Shown here piece after piece: positions 37,140 to 47,175 of a DNA stretch of 64,000 bases. The translations under genes and the position numbers were made by a program. The notes beneath the pieces were generated by a model. The model made no database searches. It saw only the letters and a list, made by a program, of their open reading frames with translations, and was not told the DNA's origin. The number at the start of each line of letters is the position of its first letter. Position 1 is the first letter of the stretch. The stretch is from Ceratothoa steindachneri (Eukaryota; Arthropoda; Malacostraca; Isopoda; Cymothoidae): the NCBI GenBank assembly GCA_963969495.1, contig OZ018318.1:177314246-177378245 (forward strand), read 5' to 3'.

Positions 37140-37574
37140 ATTCACTAGAAAATGCAACAAATTACCTCAAAAAATATTTCTTTCATCCCAACTTAAAAAT
37201 CACTTTCGTCAACCCACTTTCCATAGGAAGTTTCATCTCTAGAAATGAGCAGCCGTGTTGTTTACGCTTTTACTTGTCCTTATGGTGTGCAAGGAACCTA
37301 TATTGGTAGCACGGTACGCTTATTGAAAGAGAGGTTTTGTTCTCACATGGGAATAAGCCATCGCACAGGAAAAAAAATGACTAAGAAGGAAGCTTCTGTG
37401 ATTAGAATGCATAGTATACAATGCAAGACAGAATGTTCCATAGATAACTTCAAAATAATTGGTCACAATAACAATGAATATAGTCTAAGAATTTTGGAAT
37501 TCCTACTAATACGTACAAAATCTTCCACACTCAACATAGATAATACCGCTGTTCCCCTTCTTATTATTTCTTAA
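37140..37574 (+). pseudogene. PLE copy E GIY-YIG endonuclease domain
   Basis: The frame 37245-37574 (109 codons) reads VVYAFTCPYGVQGTYIG: the VVY/TYIG pair is the GIY-YIG signature, with Cys where the PLE-specific zinc knuckle expects one. It continues STVRLLKERFCSHMGIS (catalytic Arg region), RTGKKM, NFKIIGHNNNEYSLRILEFL (the Glu-bearing helix) and ends PLLIIS before a stop. Upstream, in another frame, LKNHFRQPTFHRKF-type sequence (37190-37235) is the end of the connector. Of all PLE fragments here this endonuclease frame is the longest free of stops. Confidence 0.88.
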
Positions 37575-37732
37575 TTTTAATTACCTCATTCAACAACCAA
37601 CCAACCTTCTCTTATTTAACAACCAACGAATCAAATTCCTATCCTTCTTTAAGCCACATCCTTTGTGCTTTCTCCTGAACTTTATCGGTAAGCAATATTA
37701 TACTCTAATTATTTACTTTTGTGTTTTTGCTC

Positions 37733-37980
37733 TTTTTTTCGTGTCAATAGTGGTTACATAAGATTGATACCTTGATTCTTTTGCCTTTTGAGTTATTTTT
37801 TAATTTTTGATTTACCTATATAGACTTAACTTGATTATTTTTTATATTTAAAATATTGTTTAACTGTATTATAGTAATTATGATTTTAGAACCTTAAGAT
37901 GGGTGATACGCCCGAAACATTGTTCCATAAATAAATCCCATGTACCTCAGCCTCCTATGTGTCCTTACCTTCACCGTGAA

Positions 37981-37982
<2 letters not shown>
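37733..37982 (+). repeat. PLE copy E, right inverted repeat (pLTR)
   Basis: Inverted partner of 36869-37120. Its hammerhead-like site at 37893-37918 reads CTTAAGA instead of CTGAAGA, so the conserved G of the core is lost, while the GGGTG/CGCCC stem and GAAAC are kept. Confidence 0.85.

Positions 37983-38061
<79 letters not shown>
37979..38061. repeat. (ATT)n(AT)n compound microsatellite
   Basis: ATT units (37979-38004) pass directly into about 57 bp of AT. The tract starts at the last base of the right PLE inverted repeat. Confidence 0.97.
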
Positions 38062-38063
<2 letters not shown>

Positions 38064-41000
38064 TTATGCTAAGTAATTATAGACAAAGCCTTAGTTAATG
38101 ACAATATTCATTAATGCCATCGGTCCAGAATCAACAACACTGCCATAATCTTTTATTTTTAACTATTCTTAATCAAGACATTATTTGAAATTAGAGTCCT
38201 TTTTTTCTATTTTGTTTCGAAGATATTAATGACAACGATTTTAAGTTATATATGTTAAAGTTATCTTTTAAAGGAAGTGATGCTTAAATTAGTTCGTTGT
38301 TCACTTATTCCTCCTAATGGGAGGAAGAATGGGATGGTATGGTCATGAGGGGTAGGTGCCAGAAAACATAGAACATGAGAAATTGGAAAGAGAAGGTGTT
38401 GTTGGTAGAGAAGATGAAATTAAAGAATTGGGCGAAAAAAAGATCTCGTTGATTTTAAAGAGGCCAGTGGGGTAATTTCAATCAAAAAGAACAAAAAAAG
38501 AGTAGGAGTAGAACAAGAGTGGGTGGTGGGGGTAGAATTTTGTAGTGGTAAAAGGGACAAATTATCTAGAAAAGAAACCTGGATGTCAGATCTAAGAGAT
38601 TAAAGGATTGAAAGGCGAGAAGGAAACATATTACTTGTAAAGTATTGGAGTAAAATGTAAAGGAGTATAATTCAAATCTGACAAATGTGCGAATTATTAG
38701 TGTTAGGAGAAGGGGATGAAACAGAAGATGAAGTTTAAGAGGAGAGTTGTGGAAGTAGAATGGGGAATTTACACCACCCCGAGGATCGGCTTTATTCCAC
38801 AAACAAAACAACCCAAATGCACAAATTAAAAGACCCATGAGGGCTGCCGTGGTCAAATAAGGCGTGAAACCACATGATGGCACCTGGCAGTTTCTTTACC
38901 CTTGACCCCGGTAATATTTTAAATTATTGGCCGTTCATAAGGAGTATTAGGGGATACGATGGTTAGCAAATAACCAGACATCGGGGCTGGGGGCTAAAAT
39001 TATTGCCATACACCCAAACAACAATTCAGTAAATGGGAGCTTTGCCTCGGTTGATTCATGAGTAGTTTCAGGAATGTTGCGGGATGCCCGATCTTTGGAG
39101 ATCCTATTTAATCTATTCTTCTCTCAAATAAGGATGAAACCTAAGCCAGACATTTTCCTTCTCATCACTTTAACATTTCTAAATGATTCCCCTTTTAAAA
39201 TCTCCTACCTGAGGATCATATTGGCGGCTGGCCTTTTTAGGTTAGGGAAAAAAGGTATAATTTCCGCGTCATGGTAAGTAATAACTTCCTATCGATTGTT
39301 GAAGACGAAACCTTTTATTCAACACATTTGTTAATGGATTCGTGTAGAGATGAAGTTGACTTTAAGATTTTGATAATATTTTATATAGTCTTATTATTTA
39401 GATTCGTTAGAAAATTGAAAAAATGATTGTCGAATTTGGAGTGTGAACATTAAGATTAATTACTTTAGATTTAGTATATATTTTGTTTGGTTCAACTGAG
39501 CAAGTCATACATAGCATAAGCAACAATAATAAAGTTGAAATTTATAGGATTTCGTTTCCATCTGTCTACTATACCGGCAGGTGGGCCAAGGCGATTTATC
39601 TTCCTCACACTTTCACTTGGTTTACCTTGACTACTTTCGTTTCAAATCTCTCATCACTGGTCTACACATTTAGCTTCACGAAACGTTAATTGTTTCAAAA
39701 AGATAAACATCATTAGTTGTACTCGTATGTATGTGGAACCAAGTCTAAAAATATTTGTATGTTAAACGAGTCAATCGCTCTTTCCTTTTGAATCTTGTGG
39801 AAGCAAAGATGCGATTTGCTTCATGTGCTTCCAAGCCCAATTTTAAGTCCGTTTTACAAGATTGTCCGAGAAATCTGAGCAAGAGTACATAATGAGGCTC
39901 TGTTTTGGCTCATTCATCTATACTCTCTTTCTAGGATTTTTTTAATACAAGGTGCGCCTTTTATATTAGAGAGCAGTAAATTACCAAAATGTCCCCCTTC
40001 TCTCTTTTTGAGCCAGACAAGTTAACGACCTGTTTTAAGGCCCGTTCAGTTGTCTCTCGTATATCTTTGATTCGAATAGGCTTTGACTCACCTTTCTTGT
40101 CATGGCGAACCAGAGTTGGTTCCGTTTTCTATGACCAAGAGTAAGCGTGTGTATTTCATTCGCCGTCGTAGGAATCCCCCCTAACTTCATCTCATACTTA
40201 AATCTGGTTTGCCTAAACGTAGCAGACCTGTATTTTTTCGTCTTGTCTTTGACCGATGCGTAACCTGGGAGATACATTAACAAATTGTAGTATGAGTGGA
40301 ATGAAAATGCTTAGCCTTCTGTTCTTCAACACGTGGGGATACGGCATTATTATTGCTTCCCTTTTCTGATTTTCTTCCATCTAAGCTTGAATACAGTTAT
40401 AGTAGTCTATTGAATATTGGAGATTGTATCAAATCTCTGGTCCCTGAGTGATAACTGTTGCCCTTCACATACCCTCTTTAGAAAAGCTTCTTCTCGACGT
40501 GGCATAGATTCTGCTCAACTTACGTCATATTCCCTGCATGATGCGTTGTTCGGAGTAATAGTGGATTCAGCTTTTTCACCAGTAACCACAGGATCTCATA
40601 GCCCCCACTGCAGTTTAACTTACCTAATCCCTCAGATCGGTTGTGTGATATTACGACTCCATAGATGATATGACCACTGAATAATTTTCGAGACACCTCT
40701 TCATTAAAAACTTACACTGGAAATATTGCGTTCTGATTTTCTGTAATATCATCCTTTAACATTGGGCCAGCACCTCCAACTATATAAAAGTCTGGCAAAA
40801 GAACTACCCAATTTATTCCATATAAACCAACACCTCTATTCCCCATTATGTCACATCTTAATCGGAAATCGTTCAAAAAAAGTAATTAAGCCGATATTCT
40901 TCCAGGAAGGAAACCCACCGACGCTCAAAATTGGAAAAACTATCGCTAATAAATATTAACCAATATTCTTTTTAACCAAAACATGCAAACTATTTACAGG

Positions 41001-41644
41001 CTTATTAAAAGACAGCATATATGATAGAAAGAGGAGCTGTAGATTCCGAATCAGCCAACATCAATTTTGGAGAAAAAGAATGACTACATAAATCTATTAA
41101 TATTTAATAAAACCAAAGCAGAAGAATGTTAAAGTCGAGTGAAGTAATTCATCATGGCTTAGGTGTACCTTCCCATACGATATAACTTTTTACAAACTCG
41201 TGGGTACTGAAGTGGATTTACTTTTACAATTTTCTCCCAGATATTATCACAATGATAAGGACATAATTGAAAGTCGACAGAAACAACTGGGTCATATTCC
41301 AAGGCGACCGCTTCTTATCGCTTCTATTTTTACTAATAATTACCTGGTCAGCATAATTCTCAATACCAACTTCAAATGATAAGCATAATCTAAACAAGAA
41401 AAAGAGACTAAAATACCAAAACTAACCCCCTGATTTTTACAGATTACCTTGAAAAGCAAACCAAATGTAGGAAACATGTACCTCTGCAAAACATTAACCT
41501 CAGTAAAGAAATACATATAAGATGCTTACAAAGATATGCAAGAAATAGGACTCAGTTAACAACTGAAATACGTATATTTTGAATTAAAAGATTTAAATAC
41601 ATTTTAAACAATGTAAGAACAATATTAATACTGAATGGACTTAC
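38062..41644. other. No recognisable gene; purine-rich part at 38280-38780
   Basis: About 38280-38780 is rich in A and G on the plus strand. The open frames at 38566-38883 (-), 40035-40283 (-), 40417-40668 (+) and 40762-40959 (+) carry no motif I recognise, and none is supported by neighbours. A GC-richer patch at 38760-39070 has no identified content. I call none of these as genes. Confidence 0.45.
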
Positions 41645-41684
41645 CTATTTTGGCGGCTTTAGGACTGCTATTCGTTTATGCATA

Positions 41685-42957
41685 CGAGGGGCTGTCAATA
41701 AGTTTTGCGAATCGGTAGGGCAAAACAAAAGAAGGGGGAGGACTGTTTATGGGAGTGTTAAGACTTGTTATGACAAGTCAGGACCTGCAGCTGCACGCTC
41801 CTGCCTCGTCAATTTAAGAAGCAGTAGCTGATGGCAGATCGTCAGTCACAAATTTTTCAACAATGGAGAAGGTTGAGCACCGTGCAGTGATCAAATTTTG
41901 ACCACGGAAGGCAAGAATGCAAAAGAGATCCATGAACGCATGGTTGCAGTGTACACAGCCATCGCCCCTTCCTATGCAACCATTGATCGCTGGAATATGG
42001 AGTTGCGTCATGGTCGTGAGTCCCTTGAAGATGACCCGTCAGACGTGACCAACGAGGACAATGTAGCTCGTGTGGATAGGATGATCCTGGAAAATCGACG
42101 GTTGAATGTCGAAGAAATCTAGTGATAACTTGGAATATCTCATGGAAGTGTTATCAAAATCATCCACGACAATTTGGCCATGACCAAGGACATTTGCCCG
42201 TTGGGTTCCTAAAAACGTCACGCCCCATGATCGACTTCAACGTCTTCAAAAGTTCGGAGGAGCTGCTGCTCCTGTACAACCAAGACTCGAGTCACGCAAA
42301 GTGACAGGTGATGAAACGTGGGTCCATCACTAAGATCCCGAGACCAAGCTCAAGAGCATGGCTTGGAAGCACAGGGGCTCTCTGATTCGCATCAAGTTCC
42401 GGACCCAACCCTTAGCCAGGAAGATCATGGCCACCATCTTCTGGGATTCTGAGGGAGTGCTGATGGTGGACTATGCGCCTCGTGGAAGGACCATCACAGG
42501 CCAATATTACGCCGAGGAACTGGTTGGGTTGAAGGAGTGCATCCGGCAGAAGCGGCGCGTCAAGTTGACACGCGGTGTCCTGCTCCTTCACGACAATGCC
42601 CCTCCTCTCCTCAAGGATAAGGTTGCACAAGCTGCCCTGCGCGAGTGCGGCTTCGAGGAGCTCAGCCAACCCTCCTACAGTCCAGATCTGGCCACTAGCG
42701 ACTACTTTTTATTCCGCTAGCTCAAGGCTTCACTGCGTGGATGCCGGTTTGGGAACGATGAAGATGTCCAGCTCGCTGTCCAGGAGTGGATTGAACAGCA
42801 GTCGGGAGATTTCTGGTTGTCGGGAATTCGAAGCCTCAGGGAAAAGTGGCGCAAGTGCATTGAAGTCGAGGTTAGTTATATTGAAAAATAGTAAAACACT
42901 TTTCCTCATATCTCGTTTTCTTATATGCAAATTGCAAAACCTATTGACCGCCCTTCG
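41685..42957 (+). mobile_element. mariner element, 1,273 bp, TA target duplication
   Basis: Terminal inverted repeats of about 28 bp (left CGAGGGGCTGTCAATAAGTT, right the diverged reverse complement ending CCGCCCTTCG). Both are flanked by the TA dinucleotide (41683-41684 and 42958-42959). Length and ends are those of a full-length mariner. Its base composition is clearly more GC-rich than the neighbourhood. It lies in the opposite orientation to, and inside, a Tc1-like element. Confidence 0.95.
41863..42891 (+). pseudogene. mariner transposase, full-length but frameshifted
   Basis: Starts ATGGAGAAGGTTGAGCAC and ends at TAG 42889-42891, 1,029 bp, close to the usual 345 codons. Order: HTH region VEHRAVIKF and KNAKEIHERM; SYATIDRWN; EDDPSD; TGDETWVHH (first catalytic Asp, about 42303-42330); LLHDNAP (second Asp, about 42583-42603); and YSPDLATSDYFLFR (third, about 42676-42717). 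Together these make a DD(34)D-type enzyme. Between the second and third Asp I count 35 residues rather than 34, because PPLLKDK replaces the usual one-shorter sequence. Breaks: a stop at codon 13, roughly four frameshifts, and a TAG after FLFR. All three catalytic Asp are still present, and decay looks moderate, so the copy is younger than its Tc1 host. Confidence 0.93.
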
Positions 42958-43630
42958 TAGGGTTAATACTTCTGGTGATTACAGCTTGTGGTATTTCCGA
43001 GTGTGTTTGGCTTATGAGTTCAGCAATTCTGTGCCGTATTCCTGATTTGTTGGATTTTATTTTACAGTCTTTTCTAGTGTTGTTCCTATATGATCTATAG
43101 GGTTCATTTTAGGGGATTGAGTCGGCCAAAGAAGTCACTTGATGACACTTTGCTTGCTAATATTTTTAAAGATGAAATTTTTTTTAAAAAGTTCCTAGTC
43201 CCGGTTTAAGAACGAAAACGTATTTTTTTATTTCATATTGCCAATTCACTCAACCAAATATAAACTTTGATAATCACAAATCGCTCCCCACACTCTAATG
43301 GAAATGAAAGTGTTTTACCGTTGTTTTTATTTTGTTATTTTCAAACTGCTGAGAGGTTAATTTCCAAACCTATAGGGGACCACAGCCTTAAATTTGAGTA
43401 AACATGGATTCGCCAGAAATAAATGTGTTATCCCAAATTTCCAAAGACTTCCCACTAATTTTGCCAGAGTATTTATTCTTCTTAATAATATTGGTCATAG
43501 TTAATGGATGCATTTTTCTGGTTTCTGATACATAATAGCCCAAAAATTGCAGTTAATTTGCTGATGTTCTTGTGTGATTTAGAATATTTCTGTCAAGTGA
43601 GAAGTTTTTAACCGAGGTTCATTCTTATTT

Positions 43631-46136
43631 GGTGTTCTATCTATCTATTGTAATACAAAGTAACAAAAAAGTTGGAATCGAAACGGACGAGAAGATAATG
43701 TGTGCATATAAACTAGTGAATAATATTTGCAGAAAGCAGCTCTGCCCCACCCCAAAAAATGAATTACTTAACCGTACCAAGATTAAGCCTAGACAAATTC
43801 TATCTGGCAACAAGGTAATATACCGCCACTAAGGCCCATCAAGGTTCTACATATCTGAGATAAACCAACTTTGCATTGTAAATACAATTTGCAACATCAA
43901 GATCAAGGGTTCTCAGGACAAGCATACATTACAACGGTAGACCCGCAATTAGGAGCTGATGCAATAACGGAGAAAGTGGCCATAAGAGCACACCAACCCG
44001 ATTCCTAGTCACAAAACACAAAAAACTATGCGTAAAAGCACTCTAAAATGGACAATTAGAGTGATATAAGCATAAAAGAGGTGGACACTAAATAGAAAAA
44101 ATCAATAAATAGTAGTATAATAAGAAAGGTTTAGGTAACTGTCTAAAAATTGAATTGCTGGTTTTGGTGCTGTAAGGATTAAAATGTGGCTAATAGGTAC
44201 CAAGCCTCAGAACAATTGATTACATAAAGATGGGTGAATGACTGCCGACAATAAGTCCAGGTTGGGTCACGCCGTACAGAAATTGTGATCAACATATCCT
44301 CGAGGTATAAAAGCCTATTTGCAGATGAGGACTATACAAATCTCAATGATAGAATATTTATGTTACATCTATGCTAGACAATCCTAAATAGAGTTTAGCT
44401 ATAATGTAGCTTTAAGCATGATAGTACTAACGAGATGCTATCAGCGATAATAAAAGTTCTCTTCTATGTCATGATAAAATCATACCCACACTCACCATTG
44501 CAAAAGATTCATCCAAGAAATTAGATAAGTTGCGTTAAGATAAGTGACTAATTGAAACAACTAAAGGCTTGAAAGAGCAGAATCGGACAAAAACTCTAAA
44601 TACTAACCCATAATTAAAGAAATAAAGCAGAATCAGAAGCTTAATGCTGTATCCAATAAAACTCTTGAATTATGAGTTACCAAGATGATTGAAAGATCAA
44701 TGATTACCTAATTATTATTTGTTTCTGAGGAGAAAAAGGCTACGAAATTGCATTTGCAATCACTAAAATCAACAAAATCTGTGATTTGAAGTGGCACGAG
44801 GTCAAATGCATCGCTGATCAAAGTCTAATCATGTAAACAATTGCCAAGGGAGCATTACTTGTGTATATATGTATATGCTTCGAAGTCTAAATGCGAGTTG
44901 GCTTCCTCGTCATCTCTTCCTTGTTAAAGACCCTGGAGCTCTTCTGGGTGCTGCGTTCGTCTTCAAGTTCGATCTCTTTGAAGTATACTGATCATTGCGA
45001 TAGAAAAGTCCACGATGCAGAACTTAAAGACGGTTGTTGTTTAACTAATAGCGACTTACAGAGTCCGTTAGTATCCTTGGCGCATTTTAATCTACGCTTT
45101 TCCTCGTTAGAATGTTTCGTTAAGCAAAAGATACAGGGTGATGGAGTGTGGCTGTTTTGCCAATAGATTTGTTGGGTAATGCTTAAAACGAGCATGGTCA
45201 TGAAAGGACCAGTCTCTTTCATTTTTCTTCCATGCTTTTGTTCGTGGACGCCACGTCACATCTGGAGGTTTGTGTCGCCCTCTCGGCCACCACAATAGTA
45301 GTTTGCCCTCAGAACCATAATGATTTCAGTTTCAGGAGAATCTGGATTATATATTTTCACACATTTTCCGTAAGTACCAACTTTCTGCCTGATACAGCCT
45401 CCTTGCAATTACGGTTTAGATTGAAGTGAAAAATTCCTTACCTTAAATTAAAGTTAGGCCAAAATTTGGTTAAGAGTACAACGGCAGAGAGAGCCACTCT
45501 TCAGTTTGGGAAAGAAAATGAGACAAATAAAACTAGTTTAGCTAATAGGTACTCGCCTAGTTAGTCTTTGTCACGAACTTTAGCTAAGACTGGATAAAGG
45601 TGAACCACAATACGACCATTTGGCTCTAGAACAAATCATGATGTAAAGTCGTTAAGGTATGTTTCGCAGTGGTTGTTCTCGTTTTCCACAAGTGGCGTCA
45701 GTAAAATGGTCGGTTGGGACGCCTCACTGAAATCAATTAATTGACACCTATAAGATGAGCAGAAGCATATAAGGAAAAAGGTTGATCGCAGAACATAAAC
45801 GAGAGATAGACTAGCTTTAGTGTATCTAGGACATTTCCTATTTAATTTATCCTTAGTTAACATAAAGATTTATAGCATTATTTTCAATTGGATTCTCACA
45901 ATGCGATTCAGTACAGTTCTGAGTCCTTAGTAGATATATATTTATTAGCTAAATTAGATCGTGAATTCGTCATTACTTATGAAAATAGCTTCATAATTCG
46001 TAGAATCTGGCCAGATTGTAGTCAAATTATGGCCAAAAATTAGTCATGTAAAAATGCAAGTAAATGTGAGAAGGGAAATTGCTGACTTAGAAAGCAAAGC
46101 GTAAAAGTAAAGATTTTGTTCGAAGTTTTAGAATTT
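43631..46136. other. No recognisable gene
   Basis: The frame 43629-43832 (+) is lysine-rich and lies where the 5' part of the Tc1-like element should be, but on the wrong strand. A GC-richer part at 44880-45430 has overlapping open frames on both strands (44891-45166 +, 44992-45222 -, 45107-45295 -) without recognisable motifs. It may be another decayed element. Confidence 0.4.
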
Positions 46137-47175
46137 GCTACTTCTGCTTAACAGATATTAAAGGTGAGTATTCAATGTGTTTTTTGCTTGTGTTTAATAT
46201 ACTTTCAAGTGATGTATCAATTAAAAAGATTAAAATACATATCATGTTGTACTTCCACTATTTCTGCAAGTAATATCCATTTTAAGAGTTTATTTTATTT
46301 CACTGCAGGCTGCAAAAGAAATGGTAAGAAATCAATCATGTATCCAGATCATCCTTTTGCCAGCACTGCATATAAAACTAGGCTTAATGAAGCAATTAAC
46401 CACAGCACTGCAACTTTTAAGCCATGTTTCTATTATCTCAAAGTAATGTCCCCTAAAATAAGTGATGCCAAGAATAAAGAAGGGATATTCCTAGGCCCTC
46501 AGATTAATCAACTTATCGTGGATGAGGACATGGAGGCGACAATGGATGAAACTGAGCTAGCAGCCTGGCATGCATTGAAAGATGTATGCATAAGACTTAT
46601 TGAAAAGCACCAAGGGCCCCAGGGAGAGTGAATACTGGAGAGCCTAATCAGGTGCTACCAAGATCTCGGATGAAATATGTGACTGAAGATACACTTTCTT
46701 CATTCTCATCTGTCCTTCTCAAAGGATGCAGGAAATATGAGTGATGAGCATGAAGAGAGCTTCCTTCAAAATATAGCGTCAATGCGAAAAAGGTATAAGG
46801 GAAAATGGAGCCCTGCTATCCTGGCTGATTTCTGCTGGACTTGAAGCGTGACACACCTGAGACGTCTTACAAACGAAGATGTAAATACTAAAATGTAGGT
46901 CAATACATTAAATCATGCTAACAAATATTGCTGATTGATTATATATTCATGAATTAATTACAATGGACAGACTTAATCTGACTTTTGGAGCGAAATTCAT
47001 TTATGGTATCCTGGAAATCGGTATCAATTACCTAATTATTAAATTGACAATTTCCAAGAAAATGTTACATGATGGGAATTTTTGTTATCAAATTTAAATT
47101 CAGCCACTTAAATTAATAATAAAATATACATGAGATCTATATTTTTTCTTGAAACTAATATTTGTTGTACAGTGT
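46137..47175 (+). mobile_element. Multi-copy uncharacterised family, copy 2 (internally deleted)
   Basis: Second copy of the unit at 8235-9955. The left non-coding part (46137-46270), first coding segment (GKKSIMYPDH near 46323), the last third of the protein and the 3' non-coding part (to about 47175) are kept. The middle of the protein is missing: SIMYPDHPFA is joined almost directly to the segment that in copy 1 starts at 9155. Because both edges are shared, this looks like an internally deleted, non-autonomous copy. Confidence 0.65.
46310..46895 (+). pseudogene. Uncharacterised repeat-encoded protein, copy 2, deleted and decayed
   Basis: The open frame 46164-46631 contains CKRNGKKSIMYPDH, then LNEAINH, ATFKPCFYYLKVMSPKISDA, KEGIFLGPQINQLIVDEDME and ETELAAWHALKDVC. 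These align one by one with copy 1 (KPCFQYFKAI, IKEGIIVSPQIRQF, GETEKASWHGFKDVC). After the stop at 46629 the C-terminal part goes on in broken frames (LKIHFLHSHL, SDEHEESFLQNIASM, YKGKWSPAILADF) up to about 46895. The motif SDEH-E-F-QNI is better preserved here than in copy 1. Function unknown. Confidence 0.65.

Larger units (their letters stand above)
36869..37982 (+). mobile_element. Penelope-like element copy E with inverted terminal repeats
   Basis: A 1.1-kb copy consisting of a GIY-YIG endonuclease end flanked by inverted copies of one sequence: left 36869-37120, right 37733-37982 (about 250 bp each). They match in detail from TTCACGGTGAAGGTAAGGAC outward to TGACACGAAAAAAA inward. PLE copies are known to carry such pseudo-LTRs in direct or inverted arrangement. 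The left repeat is preceded by (AT)n and the right one passes into (ATT)n then (AT)n. The body lacks the reverse transcriptase. Confidence 0.88.
41645..43630 (-). pseudogene. Tc1-like transposase, split by mariner, decayed
   Basis: Tc1 transposases are DDE cut-and-paste enzymes that insert at TA. On the minus strand, shifting frames, the order is: SGKSLEIWDNTFISGESMFT near 43465-43405 (the IFSDES motif with the catalytic Asp changed to Gly), TVKHFHFH near 43325, and WPTQSPKMNPIDHI near 43130-43090. The latter is the WPxQSPDLNPIEHLW motif with the final catalytic Asp lost (SPK). AELISQTHSEIPQAVITR then follows (about 43020-42970). After the mariner insertion the last residues, MHKRIAVLKPPK, are read at 41683-41648, followed by a stop at 41645-41647. 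Removing the mariner plus one TA leaves the frame unbroken across the junction. The N-terminal DNA-binding part was not identified. Confidence 0.8.

Noticed and set aside
40035..40283. Minus-strand frame with basic residues as a possible nuclease (YqaJ-like) fragment
   Set aside because: I tried to match the motif order and it does not fit.
44880..45430. Overlapping frames on both strands as a possible host gene
   Set aside because: No motif on either strand, no splice or promoter evidence; most likely decayed repeat.
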